64,000 nt of DNA from Acanthosepion lycidas (Eukaryota > Mollusca > Cephalopoda > Sepiida > Sepiidae). How positions within the stretch are numbered: the stretch's first letter is position 1; the number at the start of each line of letters is the position of its first letter. A program made the position numbers and the translations under genes. The stretch is from NCBI GenBank assembly GCA_963932145.1, contig OZ010605.1, positions 29,892,313-29,956,312 of the forward strand, given 5' to 3'. Shown one piece after another: positions 1 through 9,115 of this stretch. The notes below the pieces were generated by a model that saw only the letters and a program-made list of their open reading frames with translations, was not told where the DNA came from and made no database searches.

Positions 1-262
1 TACATTACTTAAAAAAATATTACCAGCAATAAAAATCTTGTTGGCATTAAATAACCCGTTGAGGTTGATATGCCGTAAAACACTCCAGGCTAAACTAAAC
101 TATCGATTTTTGTAAAAAAAAAAAAAAAAAACATTACCAGCGATAAATTTTTGGAAGAAAAAATATTACCAGCAATACATTTATGAAGGAAAATATTACC
201 ATCAATAAAAATTGCCGGCATTAAATAACCCATTATGGTTGATATGTCATAAAACAAAACCA
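1..262. repeat. Duplicated AT-rich repeat (about 170-bp period)
   Basis: Two related copies lie here. Each holds 'TTACCAGCAATAAAAAT', a 'GGCATTAAATAACCC' block and a 'GGTTGATATG..TAAAACA' tail, at about 20-80 and 200-258. Similar tails ('AAAGGTTGATAAG.CGTA') follow tRNA-SINE bodies near 22.8 kb, 46.5 kb and 48.7 kb, so this is probably the 3' end of a SINE-like repeat. There is no coding signal. Confidence 0.6.
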
Positions 263-279
263 ACGAAACCAAACCACAA

Positions 280-1572
280 CTTTCTTCCTTCCTTCCTTAC
301 TTTCAGCCTACAGGATCATTGTTCTTGCTGACATTAATTTCTTCTTTTTTACATACTCTCTTATATTACGTTGGTGCAAAAATAATATCGTTTTTTGACG
401 TTAAAAATTATGTCAAAAAACGATATTATTTTTGCATCAACCTAATAGTTCCAGTATTTTCTTTCCTCTCCGGTTTTCTTCCTTTCTACCAAAATTACTC
501 TATCTTCCTTCCTTCATTCCTTTATTCATTCACTCTTTACTTTTTTCCGATTTTTTTCTTGCGTTAACATTTCTTCTTCCTCATTTTCCCCAAATTTACT
601 TCTTTTTCCTTCCTTCTTTTGTTTCTTCCTTGCTTCAAATCTCTTTCTGACTATCCCTTTTCATTCTATCACGGTTATTTCTTTTTCTATCCTTCTTTCC
701 TTCAAGTTCTATTTTCTTTCGGCCATTCATTTCCTTTCTGTAAAAGCTAACTTCTTTTTCTATTCTTTATTCTTCTTTTAAGTTTTTTTTCTTTTCTTGA
801 CCATAATTTTCCTTCCTCCCAAAATAAATTTATTTTCCTTCCTTCCTTCCTTCCTTCCTTCCTTCCTTCCTTCCTTCCTTCCTTCCTTCCTTCCTTCCTT
901 CCATTTTTTTCTCTTTCCGGCAATTCCTCTTCTTTTTCTTAAGTTTACTTCTTTTTCCTTTCTTTCTTCCTTCTTTCCTTTAAGTTTAGTTAGTCTTTCC
1001 GATTATTACGTTTTTTCATTCCTATTTTCCTTCAATCATTCTTTCCTTCCTTCAAGTATTATTCTCTTTTCGACAATAATTTTTCCTTCCTCCCAAAATA
1101 AATTTATTTTCCTTCCTTCTTTCTTTCTTTCTTTCTTTCTTTCCTTCCTTCCTTCCTTCCTTCCTTCCTTCCTTCCTTCCTTCCTTCCTTCCTTCCAGTC
1201 TTTTTCTCTTTCCGCCAATTCCTTTTATTTTTCCCAAATTTACTTCTTTCCTTCAAGCTTATTTATTTTTTTCCGATCATTTCTTTCTTTTATTTTTCCT
1301 TCATTACTACTTTCCTTCATTCATAATTTCCTTCCTTTATTCCTACCACCTTCCTTCCTTCTTTCCTTCCTTCCTTCTCATTCTTCCATTACTCATCTAA
1401 CATCACTCGTCCTTCTGTTCTTTATTTTCTTCCTTTCACAATTTCTGCCTTCCCCACCCCTCATTCTTCCATCAATCATCTGTTATCACTTGTCCGTCCG
1501 TCCGTCCGTCCTTCCTTCCTTCCTTCCTTCCTTCCTTCCTTCCTTCCTTCCTTCCTTCCTTCCTTCTCTCTT
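280..1572. repeat. Polypyrimidine (TTCC)n / CT-rich tract
   Basis: This is about 1.3 kb of strongly pyrimidine-biased DNA with near-perfect (TTCC)n runs at about 835-902, 1141-1197 and 1509-1567. A segment with 'CCCAAAATAAATTTATTTTCC' character is duplicated about 270 bp apart (809-838 and 1082-1112), so the block grew partly by segmental duplication. A 293-residue reading frame through it is Phe/Leu/Pro/Ser-rich translation of the tract and not a gene. A mariner MITE sits in its left part. Confidence 0.95.
366..445. mobile_element. Mariner-type MITE, 80 bp, TA target
   Basis: The ends are imperfect inverted repeats (left TTACGTTGGTGCAAAAATAA, right its complement ending CAACCTAA), and a TA lies on each side. 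The centre is a TTTTTTGACG/CGTCAAAAAA hairpin, so the whole element folds back on itself. The ends match the mariner consensus TTAGGTTGGTGCAAAA known from the human Hsmar1/MADE1 family. With no coding capacity it is non-autonomous. It belongs to the same GACG-core subfamily as copies near 11.1 and 11.2 kb. Confidence 0.9.
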
Positions 1573-2040
1573 TTCACTGCGGTTATTTAAAATGGTTATC
1601 GATATTCTTAATGATCTCAATGCAGCATTAATGATAATTACTATTCCAAGATTACGGAAACATTTTATTAACGACTAATCAACTCATCAAATATTGGGTT
1701 GAAATTAACAAAATTATGTCTGAAGGCTTTGCTTGGATGTTTATGGCCGTCAACACTGCAGTCTGATCACACAATATCAAGCAATCTAATTGAAATAACA
1801 GAATATTCTATAAAACAAAGTCCAGCAACAAAAAAATGTTTTATTTATTTGAATGTTCAAGCCGCAAACGATGAAATACATAATTAAGTCATTGGAAAGT
1901 TTTTTGATAGAAACTAAAAAAATAAAGTTGTTATTTCTTCGAATTAGAAATGTTAAATTTTTATTTATTATTCATTTGGACGATTATTTTTCTTTCATTT
2001 AAAATTTATCGTTTTAATTGCTAAATCATGGCTAACTACA
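1573..2040. other. Unassigned AT-rich stretch
   Basis: I see no gene, tandem repeat or recognisable transposon here. A short reading frame at 1699-1887 resembles nothing I know. Confidence 0.5.
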
Positions 2041-2041
2041 A

Positions 2042-2235
2042 TTAGTATTAAAGTTAAAACCGGCATCCGACAGTTCCTGGGAGACTATAGGCACATTTGT
2101 GTTTTATCAACGCCCCCAGAGTTAAAACTGATTATACTGCAACCATAAAAAGCATACCTTACAGTCTCTGGGAGATAGCGTATAATCGGTTTGTGATTGG
2201 TAGTTTGACAATGTCTATACGCTCGAAACCTCGGC
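2042..2235. repeat. Dispersed repeat with 'CTGGGAGA' motifs
   Basis: The motif 'CAGTTCCTGGGAGACT' (about 2070) recurs as 'CAGTCTCTGGGAGATA' (about 2162), and the segment ends in 'CTCGAAACCTCGGCCACGATG'. Related stretches occur near 36.78 kb ('GCTCAAACCCTCGGTCACGATG') and, with 'CAGTTCCTGGGAAACTGAC', near 37.68 kb. The function is unknown. It is most likely part of a SINE or small retroelement. Confidence 0.5.
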
Positions 2236-2394
2236 CACGATGACTTGCTAGCATTTCCATCTACGGCTTCCAAACAGTTTTGTCTACCCAGTTTCACTTG
2301 CAATATTTGTGTGTACGCATGTTATAATTTTCAACAGTATAGCACGTTGGAATCGCCTTCCTTGGTTGATGCTATCATAAAGTTAAAGCGACTA

Positions 2395-2420
2395 GGGTCG
2401 AAATATTACGTTCCAACCAC

Positions 2421-2458
<38 letters not shown>

Positions 2459-2757
2459 GTTGTTTTATTTCCTTTGATTTCTGGTGTGTACTCATTTCTT
2501 TCCGGGTCCCGCACAGAGACCTAAGTTCAGAAATGGCATCATGATATTTTCCACTGACCAATTAAAAAAAAACACACATACACCCATATTTTACATCGAT
2601 AAAGCCCTTCGTAAGGTGTGTCCTGTACTCGTGAGAACAATTTTTGTATTTCTTTAAGACATGGGCTTCTAGGAATCCTTTCAGTGAGTCTACTGGAATC
2701 TTTTCCAACCAATCCGAGGGCTCCAACTACAGCAGTGATTGTTGATGTTCACATGTG
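2395..2757 (-). mobile_element. LINE 3' end (family E): ORF2 tail, 3' UTR, (AAT)n tail
   Basis: Read on the minus strand, the segment starts in a decayed ORF2 C-terminus whose end translates as KIVLTSTGHTLRRALSM followed by a stop (about 2645-2590). This matches the 'TAHILRKALSM-stop' terminus seen in many invertebrate LINE ORF2 proteins. A ~130-bp 3' UTR with a 'GGGTCTCTGTG..CCCGGAAAGAAAT' character follows, ending in an (AAT)n tail that appears as (ATT)n at 2419-2457 on the plus strand. It is 5'-truncated, as expected after target-primed reverse transcription. Confidence 0.75.
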
Positions 2758-2760
2758 CCA

Positions 2761-2818
<58 letters not shown>

Positions 2819-2905
2819 TTGTTTGATTCCTGGCGTTTACACATTTCTTTCGTGGTCCCACCCAGGCATCTAAAGTTAGAAATGCCATCATGACACTTTC
2901 CACGG
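2758..2905 (-). mobile_element. LINE family E 3' UTR with (AAT)n tail
   Basis: This is a second, shorter copy of the family E 3' UTR on the minus strand. The 'TTTCTTTCGTGGTCCCACCC' block is followed on its 3' side by about 19 AAT units (2761-2817 as ATT). Only the UTR is present, so the insertion was severely 5'-truncated. It lies head-to-tail with the copies on either side. Confidence 0.75.
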
Positions 2906-2908
2906 ACC

Positions 2909-2909
2909 A

Positions 2910-2976
<67 letters not shown>
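2909..2976. repeat. Poly-A then (AT)n microsatellite
   Basis: An A18 run (2909-2926) leads directly into about 25 AT units and then into the ATT tail of the next LINE copy. Confidence 0.98.
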
Positions 2977-2980
<4 letters not shown>

Positions 2981-3410
2981 ATTATTATTATTATTATTAT
3001 TTTCTTGCATATCTGTTGCATACACATTCTTTCCGGGCTGCAACGAGAAACCTAAGGTCAGAAATGGCTTCATGGTATTTTCCACTGATTATATTTCTAA
3101 AAAATGACAAAACAAAAACCTAAGATGAAACAGATTTTACAAAAAGATAAATCTCTTCATAATATGTGAGCTGTACTTATGAGTACAATTTTTGGTATTT
3201 CTTCAAGGCATCGGCTACCTGGAATGTTTTCATTGAGTTTATCGGAAACTTTTCCAATCAATCCGAGGACTCCAACAACGACTGGAATTATTCAGGTGTC
3301 ACGTTGTTTAGATTTCGACTTCAAGATTCTTGTATTTTGATAGTTTTCCTGAAAATGTTCAAAGACACATTACAGTCTACAAGTACTGCCATATTAATAT
3401 GAAAACCCAT
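2976..3410 (-). mobile_element. LINE family E: ORF2 C-terminus, 3' UTR, (AAT)n tail
   Basis: The minus strand translates at about 3290-3160 to IPVVVGVLGLIGKVSDKL... and then EEIPKIVLISTAHIL. This is the characteristic LINE C-terminal 'VVPVVVGALG ... LLGTAHILRK' region. The 3' UTR follows (3155-3010) and the element ends in (AAT)n, read as ATT at 2976-3003. It is the best preserved of three same-strand copies in 1 kb. Confidence 0.8.
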
Positions 3411-3660
3411 TCTATATTCGTGGTCTGTAATTATGCCTTAGTGATTAATTTCTATTATTCTGTCTGTGTGTATTGTATTATTATAATTATTATTGGTAAC
3501 TAGTATTTAATTTAAACTTATTTTCTACTAATACTAGACCATTTTTTGATGAATTATGCTCTGAGATGCTATCAATTTTCGGATAGAATTCTTGTACTTA
3601 AACTGAAAGAGGCATTTTAAATTATCCATTGCAGTTATATATGCATTGAAAGCACAAGTT

Positions 3661-4379
3661 ATGACGGGATAATATGAAAAGTTTTAATGTACACTGGGCA
3701 AAGTGAAGTAGTAATGAAAACCGCAAGAAATTACAATCGCCATGAATGCTGAATGCCAATGTAGGTAAGGAGGCAGATGGTGAAATAGTTAACAAATTTG
3801 GACTAGGAATTCTTGATGAACGTAGTCCATTATTGCATAGAAAACGACCAAGCCGCAGTCAACACTTCGTTTCAAGAACATCCAAGACGTTTATGAACAT
3901 GGAGAAGCTCTAACGAACAAAATGGACTATATAATGATTAATAAGAGATTCCGGAATGTAGTTTGATGCTGTAAAACATACCCAAGTGCCGATTACAGAA
4001 GCAACCACATTCCTGTGATATATGAACTAAGAGTGAGACTACAGAAACTAAAGAAGTTCAAGGTAGCACACAAATTTCTATACGAGACTCGTGAATGACT
4101 TGAATTGCGAAAGGATGTATACTGACAGTGTTACAACAATGAACTAAATGAGAATGGAAACTCAAAGTGAGACACATTAAGAGAAGCAAACGAGATCATC
4201 TCAGAGAAAACTAGACAAGGCAAAACAGAATGGATAACAGATGAAACTCTTGACATGAAAAAAAAACGGGATAGCAAACGATGCCAAGGTAAAGTACAGA
4301 ATATAGGACATTGCAAGAATTAGAAAAAACATTCAGATAAGAAACAAAAGAGTCATTCGACGAAAAGCGAGAAGAAATA
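3661..4379 (+). pseudogene. LINE ORF2 relic, endonuclease region (family D)
   Basis: In shifting frames the plus strand gives VNAECQC, then FKNIQDVYEHGEALTNKMDY, IMINKRFRNVV, SADYRSNHIPVIYELRVRLQ and KLKKFKVAHKFLYETRE. The order and wording match the APE-type endonuclease of RTE/CR1-like LINEs (..DYIMINKRFRN..; the catalytic SDH of the family reads SNH here). Several stops and frameshifts make it a relic. The mariner MITE at 4380 and the SINE at 4508 interrupt it, and homology resumes after 4661. Confidence 0.8.
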
Positions 4380-4458
4380 TTAGGTTGGTGCAAAAATAAT
4401 GTCGTTTTATCACATATGTTACTATGTGAGAAAACGACATTATTTTGCACCAACCTAA
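4380..4458. mobile_element. Mariner-type MITE, 79 bp, TA target
   Basis: Terminal inverted repeats TTAGGTTGGTGCAAAA are near-perfect and TA flanks both sides. The core is the TCACATATGTTACTATGTGA palindrome that defines the second MITE subfamily of this window (also at 7897, 37163 and 46686). It is inserted in the LINE relic. Confidence 0.95.
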
Positions 4459-4507
4459 TAGAAAGAATGGGCTTCATGGTTACTGCAAATATCAATAAAA
4501 TAAAATG

Positions 4508-4644
4508 GGCACCTCCAGGCGGTGTAATGGTTAACAAGCTTCTCTCGCTAGAACAATTACGACTGAGTAGTGAGTTCGATCCTCACCGGGTGCCCCTTTC
4601 TTTCGGCCTTGTGCCACATCTAAGCCATGCTTGGAAAATCACTG
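4508..4644 (+). mobile_element. tRNA-derived SINE with 16-bp target-site duplication
   Basis: A Pol III-type head (A-box-like GGTGTAATGGTTAACAAG, B-box-like GAGTTCGATCC) is followed by the 'TTTCGGCCTTGTGCCACAT' body block and a short unique 3' end. The flanks TCAATAAAATAAAATG at 4492-4507 and 4645-4660 are identical, a textbook target-site duplication. This copy is therefore complete and relatively young. Reverse-strand relatives lie at 36.47, 53.86 and 53.99 kb. Confidence 0.92.
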
Positions 4645-4660
4645 TCAATAAAATAAAATG

Positions 4661-4850
4661 ATAAATAACAAGACAAAAAACGTCCACAACGAAAGAGGAA
4701 ACACAAAAATATTGAACGATCAGAAATATTAAAGGATGGAGTGAAATCAGCTAAATTAAACAGCAACAAAGCAGCAAAACCAAATGAAATTTTAATGGAG
4801 GTGCAGGGAGCCTGAAATGATTTCGCCATTTTGGATGGTTCTAATTATTC
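4661..4850 (+). pseudogene. LINE ORF2 relic continued (family D, start of RT)
   Basis: The plus strand reads RNIKGW..., then AKLNSNKAAKPNEILMEV, resembling the 'MKNNKAAGPDEI..E' motif near the start of LINE reverse transcriptases. It is collinear with the endonuclease relic at 3661-4379, from which the MITE and SINE separate it. Confidence 0.65.
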
Positions 4851-5505
4851 TATCTGATGTAAAACCGTTTTTGAAGGATTGGACACCCTATTTATCTATC
4901 ACCCCTCGTAATTATCAAGAGAAAATAAATTGACTTCATTTAATACTCGTTTTATTATGCTATCTAGTTGAAAACTTATACGATTAGAGACCTTACTTAT
5001 CAATCAACACTCGTAATTCTGAAGAGCAGAAACTTTATCTTATTATGCTCTCAGTTTCACTATCATATCTAGTCTAAAACTTATTCTCTAAGATAGAAGG
5101 GTAATAAATTTGCCTCATTTTGATGCCAGTTAAATAATTAGGTCTGGTCTAAAACTTATTTTATATCTTTGGAGAAATTATCAATCAACCCACGTAAGTT
5201 TGACGAGAACTAAATTTATTTCGTTTTCTTACTATTTCCAATATTCTGTCTAGTCTAAAACAGTAATTTTATGACACTGAAGACATTATTTATTAATTTG
5301 GCCACGCTGTTTTGAAGAGAAATTAATACCAGTTTCATTATTCTGTATGAGCTAATACTTGTTTCATAGGATTTGCGACTTCATCAATCAACACCAGCAG
5401 TTTTAAAGAGAAATAAATTTAGTTGATTTTGAAACTAGCTTCATTATTCTATATGGCGTTAAATGAGTTTTATAAGACTGGAGAACATTACTTATCAAAC
5501 GAATG
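4851..5505. repeat. Degenerate tandem repeat, unit about 110-125 bp
   Basis: The blocks 'ATTATTCTGTCTAGTCTAAAAC', 'ATCAATCAACACTCGTAATTTTGAAGAGAAATAAATT' (shown here only as a type) and 'TTTCATTATTCTGT' recur in order about six times. Copies differ by substitutions and indels, so the array is old. There are no coding features. Confidence 0.75.
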
Positions 5506-5688
5506 TCGTTGCATTTACGCAGTAGACAGTTAAAAGATTGGAAATAATTCTTTGAAGTTTTTTACATAGAAAATCAACGTCAGAATAAGTATTTTCAAGT
5601 GTCAGATGATGATATAAATGTCTAAAATGTACAGAAGGAAAAGAGTCGATAAGTGTAAAGCTGGGTGTTTAGGAGCGCGAAAAAATAA

Positions 5689-6081
5689 GTGTGGCTAGAT
5701 ATCAGGTTGCCACTAGCTAGGATCGAAACCCGGCTGAATTAGTATCAGTTAGAGAATTTAACCCTGGCGCAGGGCGGGATGAAGGTGAATTTAAGTCTAT
5801 TTATTTTTAGATAAACACGGCAGTAACTGAGAGAACACGATTCGTTTTATCGAAGAGTATTGCATTACTAGCAGTAATAGTCACTGTTTTAAAACTCACA
5901 CATTTCCCTCAGAAAACTCAACCTAAATAATTTTTTTTTTTTGGGGGGGGTGTATATATTGTTATCCACATAAAAAGACAGCCTATTTCGCTGTATCACA
6001 GCTCATCAGTGTGGTTAGACGTCACGTTGCCTCTAGCTAGGATCGAAACGCAGCTGAACTTGTCAGTTGGAGAATCTACCC

Positions 6082-6082
<1 letters not shown>
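5689..6082 (-). mobile_element. Retrozyme-like repeat: ~320-bp monomer, hammerhead, tRNA-like segment
   Basis: A block beginning 'GTGTGGCTAGATATCAGGTTGCC' at 5689 is repeated at 6009 ('GTGTGGTTAGACGTCACGTTGCC'), a period of 320 bp. On the minus strand the repeat carries a B-box-like GGTTTCGATCC, and between the two blocks lies a hammerhead ribozyme (5966-6014). The left copy breaks off within the ribozyme at CCACACT. Ribozyme-bounded units of 170-400 bp are the hallmark of metazoan retrozymes. Near-identical organisation occurs at 29.1-29.4 kb. An (AT)n array follows at 6083. Confidence 0.7.
5966..6014 (-). ncRNA. Type I hammerhead ribozyme, core intact
   Basis: Minus strand, in order: stem I strand CCACA (6014-6010), CTGATGA (6009-6003), stem II GCTGT-gat-ACAGC (6002-5990), GAAA (5989-5986), a short weak stem III, U16.1 and H17 = A (5972-5971), then TGTGG (5970-5966) closing stem I with five pairs. 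All core nucleotides of the hammerhead consensus are present. Stem III is A/U-rich and poorly paired here, so activity is uncertain. Confidence 0.75.
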
Positions 6083-6146
<64 letters not shown>

Positions 6147-6176
6147 CTATATATATATATATTTATATATATATAT
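6083..6176. repeat. (AT)n microsatellite
   Basis: About 94 bp of AT with a few interruptions. It directly follows the hammerhead-bearing repeat. Confidence 0.98.
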
Positions 6177-6565
6177 GGGAATAAGAATTTGAAAATGCAA
6201 TTGGATTCTATAAGAATATTTATTTAGAGTTACTTTATCGGTTTCATATTTATACGATTTTCAAGTGTTAATATGAGATTGAGAGACGTGAGGCTATAAT
6301 ATGAAATGTCTACCATATGGAGCTGCCATCCGAAGACACTGATATATTATATCTTATATATTATATATAACATATAAGATGGGGGGATTCAATTTACGAT
6401 ACCAAACTGGTAGTAACAGTGGCATCAGGAAGGTTTCTTTTCTAAAATAATCTTAAATTGCTCTGCATTTTCTTTTTTGGGAATTGTATTGAGCAGTTTT
6501 CCATTAATTTAACCATTTCTTGACAAATATTGCTTTCTGTCAAAAGTTCGATTTTTTTTAAATTA

Positions 6566-6568
<3 letters not shown>
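6177..6568. other. Unassigned AT-rich stretch
   Basis: I see no gene or known repeat. A small TATATTATATATAACATATA palindrome lies near 6345-6378. Confidence 0.5.

Positions 6569-6654
<86 letters not shown>
6569..6654. repeat. (AT)n(GT)n compound microsatellite
   Basis: About 25 TA units run straight into 18 TG units. Confidence 0.98.
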
Positions 6655-6657
<3 letters not shown>

Positions 6658-6801
6658 AAAAGAAGAAAAAAACGCAAAAGTCTTTAGTTGTGATGTGGAT
6701 TTAAAATATATATATATTATGCTTTATTTTCCATAAAATTAAATAGGAAATAAATAAAGCATAATGTAATATATATTCCATAAAATTATGGAAAATATAG
6801 C

Positions 6802-6905
<104 letters not shown>

Positions 6906-7045
6906 TCTACATTACAACCAAAAACGTTTGCGGTTTCTCTCTTTTTAATATGTACACTTTTCTCTCGTTGGAACAACTATAACCTCTTCCCTTTATATAT
7001 ATATATATATATATATATTAGTAGTAATGAGCTATAAAAGCAACA

Positions 7046-7161
7046 ACATGTTAAAGATCGCTACAAAATGGCAATTACGTTTCAACACTACAAATGTGTC
7101 TCGTCCTACACATTTATAGTGTTGAACCATAATTGGCATTGTGTAGGGATTTTTAACATGT
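7046..7161. repeat. Fold-back (palindrome) with hammerhead-like remnants
   Basis: The arms 7046-7098 and about 7107-7161 are imperfect inverted copies, each with 'ACACTA.AAATGTGT'-type and 'ACATGTTAAA'-type blocks. On the minus strand the left arm reads a damaged CTGACGA (GGACGA), an ACAC..GTGT hairpin, GAAAC and then TTTTGTAGCGAT, which is hammerhead-like in order. The fold-back lies between (AT)n arrays. Confidence 0.6.
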
Positions 7162-7274
7162 TTTTATTTTGATATCCTAATGTAGACAATATCTAGCTCT
7201 ACTTTGCATTGGGCCCTCTTTTAAATTAAATGTTACGCACAGTAGAATTATACTGCATTTGTTCTCATTTTAAC

Positions 7275-7277
<3 letters not shown>

Positions 7278-7352
<75 letters not shown>
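7278..7352. repeat. (AT)n with (GATA)4
   Basis: About 59 bp of AT followed by four GATA units. Confidence 0.98.
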
Positions 7353-7353
<1 letters not shown>

Positions 7354-7468
7354 TATTAGTGGTAAATATACATATATATGCAAAATCCACACATGTATAT
7401 TTTTTGAATAAAAAATTCCGAGAGGATAGAATCCAAGTAGAACTCAATGTCCAGGACAGAGTAAGGAT

Positions 7469-7634
7469 ATAATAAAAAGGCTTAAACACTAATATTCCAT
7501 GGTCATAATTTATTCCATTGGAATCGTAAATACGATCCAATTCATCAGACCTACAAATTCAAAAAGAATTGGATCGTATTTACGATTCCAATGGAATAAA
7601 TTATGACCATGGAATATTAGTGTTTAAGCCTTTT

Positions 7635-7640
<6 letters not shown>
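7469..7640. repeat. Perfect 75-bp inverted repeat with 22-bp loop
   Basis: The arms 7469-7543 and 7566-7640 are exact reverse complements over 75 bp. On the minus strand the left arm starts with CTGATGA (7548-7542), then an ATTGGATCGT/ACGATTCCAAT hairpin and GGAATAAATTATG. This is the order of the motif repeated at 33.0 and 33.96 kb. The right arm runs directly into (AT)n at 7641. Confidence 0.95.

Positions 7641-7696
<56 letters not shown>
7641..7696. repeat. (AT)n microsatellite
   Basis: About 56 bp of AT abutting the perfect palindrome. Confidence 0.98.
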
Positions 7697-7697
<1 letters not shown>

Positions 7698-7699
<2 letters not shown>

Positions 7700-7757
7700 C
7701 ACACGCTCTATCTCTGATATTGAGCACTTTATTCCATAAATATAGCACACCTTAAGA
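7698..7757. repeat. Dispersed repeat shared with 16.17 kb
   Basis: 'CGCTCTATCTCTGATATTGAGCACTTTAT.CCATAAATATAGCACA' type sequence is nearly identical to 16171-16218. At 16.1 kb this block is adjacent to a hammerhead. Here an (AT)n array occupies the corresponding place. Confidence 0.75.
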
Positions 7758-7765
7758 CTATATTT

Positions 7766-7769
<4 letters not shown>

Positions 7770-7812
<43 letters not shown>

Positions 7813-7831
7813 GTTAAAATGTGAACAAATG

Positions 7832-7896
<65 letters not shown>
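7770..7896. repeat. Two (AT)n arrays around a short island
   Basis: AT tracts at 7770-7809 and 7834-7896 flank 'CAGTTAAAATGTGAACAAATGC'. The complement of that island also precedes the (AT)n at 7278. Confidence 0.97.
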
Positions 7897-7900
<4 letters not shown>

Positions 7901-7976
7901 GTTGGTGCAAAAATAATTTCGTTTTCTCACATAGTAACATATGTTAGAAAACGAAATTATTTTTGCACCAACCTAA
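7897..7976. mobile_element. Mariner-type MITE inserted in (AT)n
   Basis: This 80-bp fold-back has perfect TTAGGTTGGTGCAAAAATAA ends and the TCACATAGTAACATATGTTAGA core. AT repeat continues on both sides (to 7996), so the TA target lay within the microsatellite. Confidence 0.95.
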
Positions 7977-7999
7977 TATATATATATATATATATAATA

Positions 8000-8245
8000 C
8001 AAAAACAATACTGATTTTCACAAAACCTGGCGACGTTAAACGAAATTCTCAAATAATGATTTTGTTTTAAAATTATTTTCTCGTCGTAAAATCTCTTCAT
8101 CCTTGCTAAATGTTACTTCAGCTATTTTAATAATCAAGGTGATATCATTATTTCAGGAGCGTTTGGGGGACAAAAATCTTCTCTGTATTTATTTATATGT
8201 TATTTTTTCATTTCGGTCAACCTTGTCGTGCTTTTTGTATGTTGC
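8000..8245. other. Unassigned stretch
   Basis: No feature recognised between the (AT)n array and the LINE fragment that follows. Confidence 0.4.
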
Positions 8246-8249
8246 TTAA

Positions 8250-8683
8250 AATTCTAAGATGGAATGTTGACATTATTCTAGTGAATGAGACGATGGTTAA
8301 ATGAATGCGATAAAATCCAAAGAAAACTCTGCAATGTTATTGGTCCTGACCTAGTATCTCGCCTTCAGTCACATTTCCACTGCCGAATTGTAGCTTCCCT
8401 ATGTCGTTTCTATAAAAACATTCATGGTAATTGTTCTGATGAACTTCCCTCTAGGTTTTATGAATTTAAGCGCAGTACTAGATTGGCGACAAGGACTCAT
8501 CATTTTACAGTGTAAATACCTAGATGTTACCGTAATTTTGTTCTATCGCACTTCTCGCTTGTGGAACTCTCTTCCGGTTTCTTGTTTCCCAGTCAACTTT
8601 GATTTTCAAAAAATTAAATGTAATGTCAATCGTTATCTACTGTCTTCTTAATTCTTGTTCTTTTAATGTTCTCTCTCTCTCTC

Positions 8684-8743
<60 letters not shown>

Positions 8744-8835
8744 TCTAACATTTACTCATCAATTGTGTCTTAGTGGCTGTAGTGCCTTGCTCGGTTGAAA
8801 TGTTAAAAAAATAATGACTACTTTCGGAAGAACAT
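8250..8835 (+). mobile_element. LINE family A: RT C-terminal domain and 3' UTR
   Basis: The frames 8285-8515 and 8515-8650 read KIQRKLCNVIGPDLVSRLQS, RIVASLCRFYKNIHGNCSDE, STRLATRTHHF, then FYRTSRLWNSLPVSCFPVNF and KCNVNRYL. This is the typical C-terminal region of jockey/X-element-like LINE reverse transcriptases ('IQKRVCNVIG..SLSHRRNVASLSLFYKYFHG...LWNSLP.SCFP..FDLQ'). A stop and a frameshift separate the parts. The 3' UTR ('TTGTGTCTTAGTGGCTGTAGTGCCTTG') is split by an (AT)n expansion at 8689-8740 and ends in an A-rich tail. This is a 5'-truncated copy. Confidence 0.88.
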
Positions 8836-9115
8836 AAAAGATAAACGAAAACTATTACGAACAATTAGAGACATCTGAAATATCTGGGACATATTATGAG
8901 GAAAGAATGCACGGAGAATTTAACACTCACAGGACATAGTAACGGCAAAAAAATTGTTAAAATTGCCAGTAAGTTAAGGACTGTGAATAAATGTATGACA
9001 GAAAAATGACAAAGAGAAAAAGCAAGATTTCTTATAGTAACAATCGAAGTTGTGGAGATCTATTATCGCCCACTCCTTGAAAGATTTTGAAAGAAAAAGA
9101 CTAATTCCTTCATGT
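8836..9115 (+). pseudogene. LINE family C ORF2 C-terminal relic
   Basis: Broken frames read RRKLLRTIRD, DILWGKNARRI, HSQDI and QSKLWRSIIAHSLK. They correspond to 'RKLKYLGHIMRKE.LENLTLTG...DRKLWRAMIADVLK' at the end of many mollusc LINE ORF2 proteins. It has many stops. Confidence 0.65.

Noticed and set aside
797-1678. 293-residue open frame
   Set aside because: It translates the (TTCC)n polypyrimidine tract. Its Phe/Leu/Pro/Ser composition follows the repeat and no start context or domain is visible.
6009-6227. Frames of (IY)n, here and at every (AT)n array
   Set aside because: Ile-Tyr strings are simple translations of ATAT repeats.
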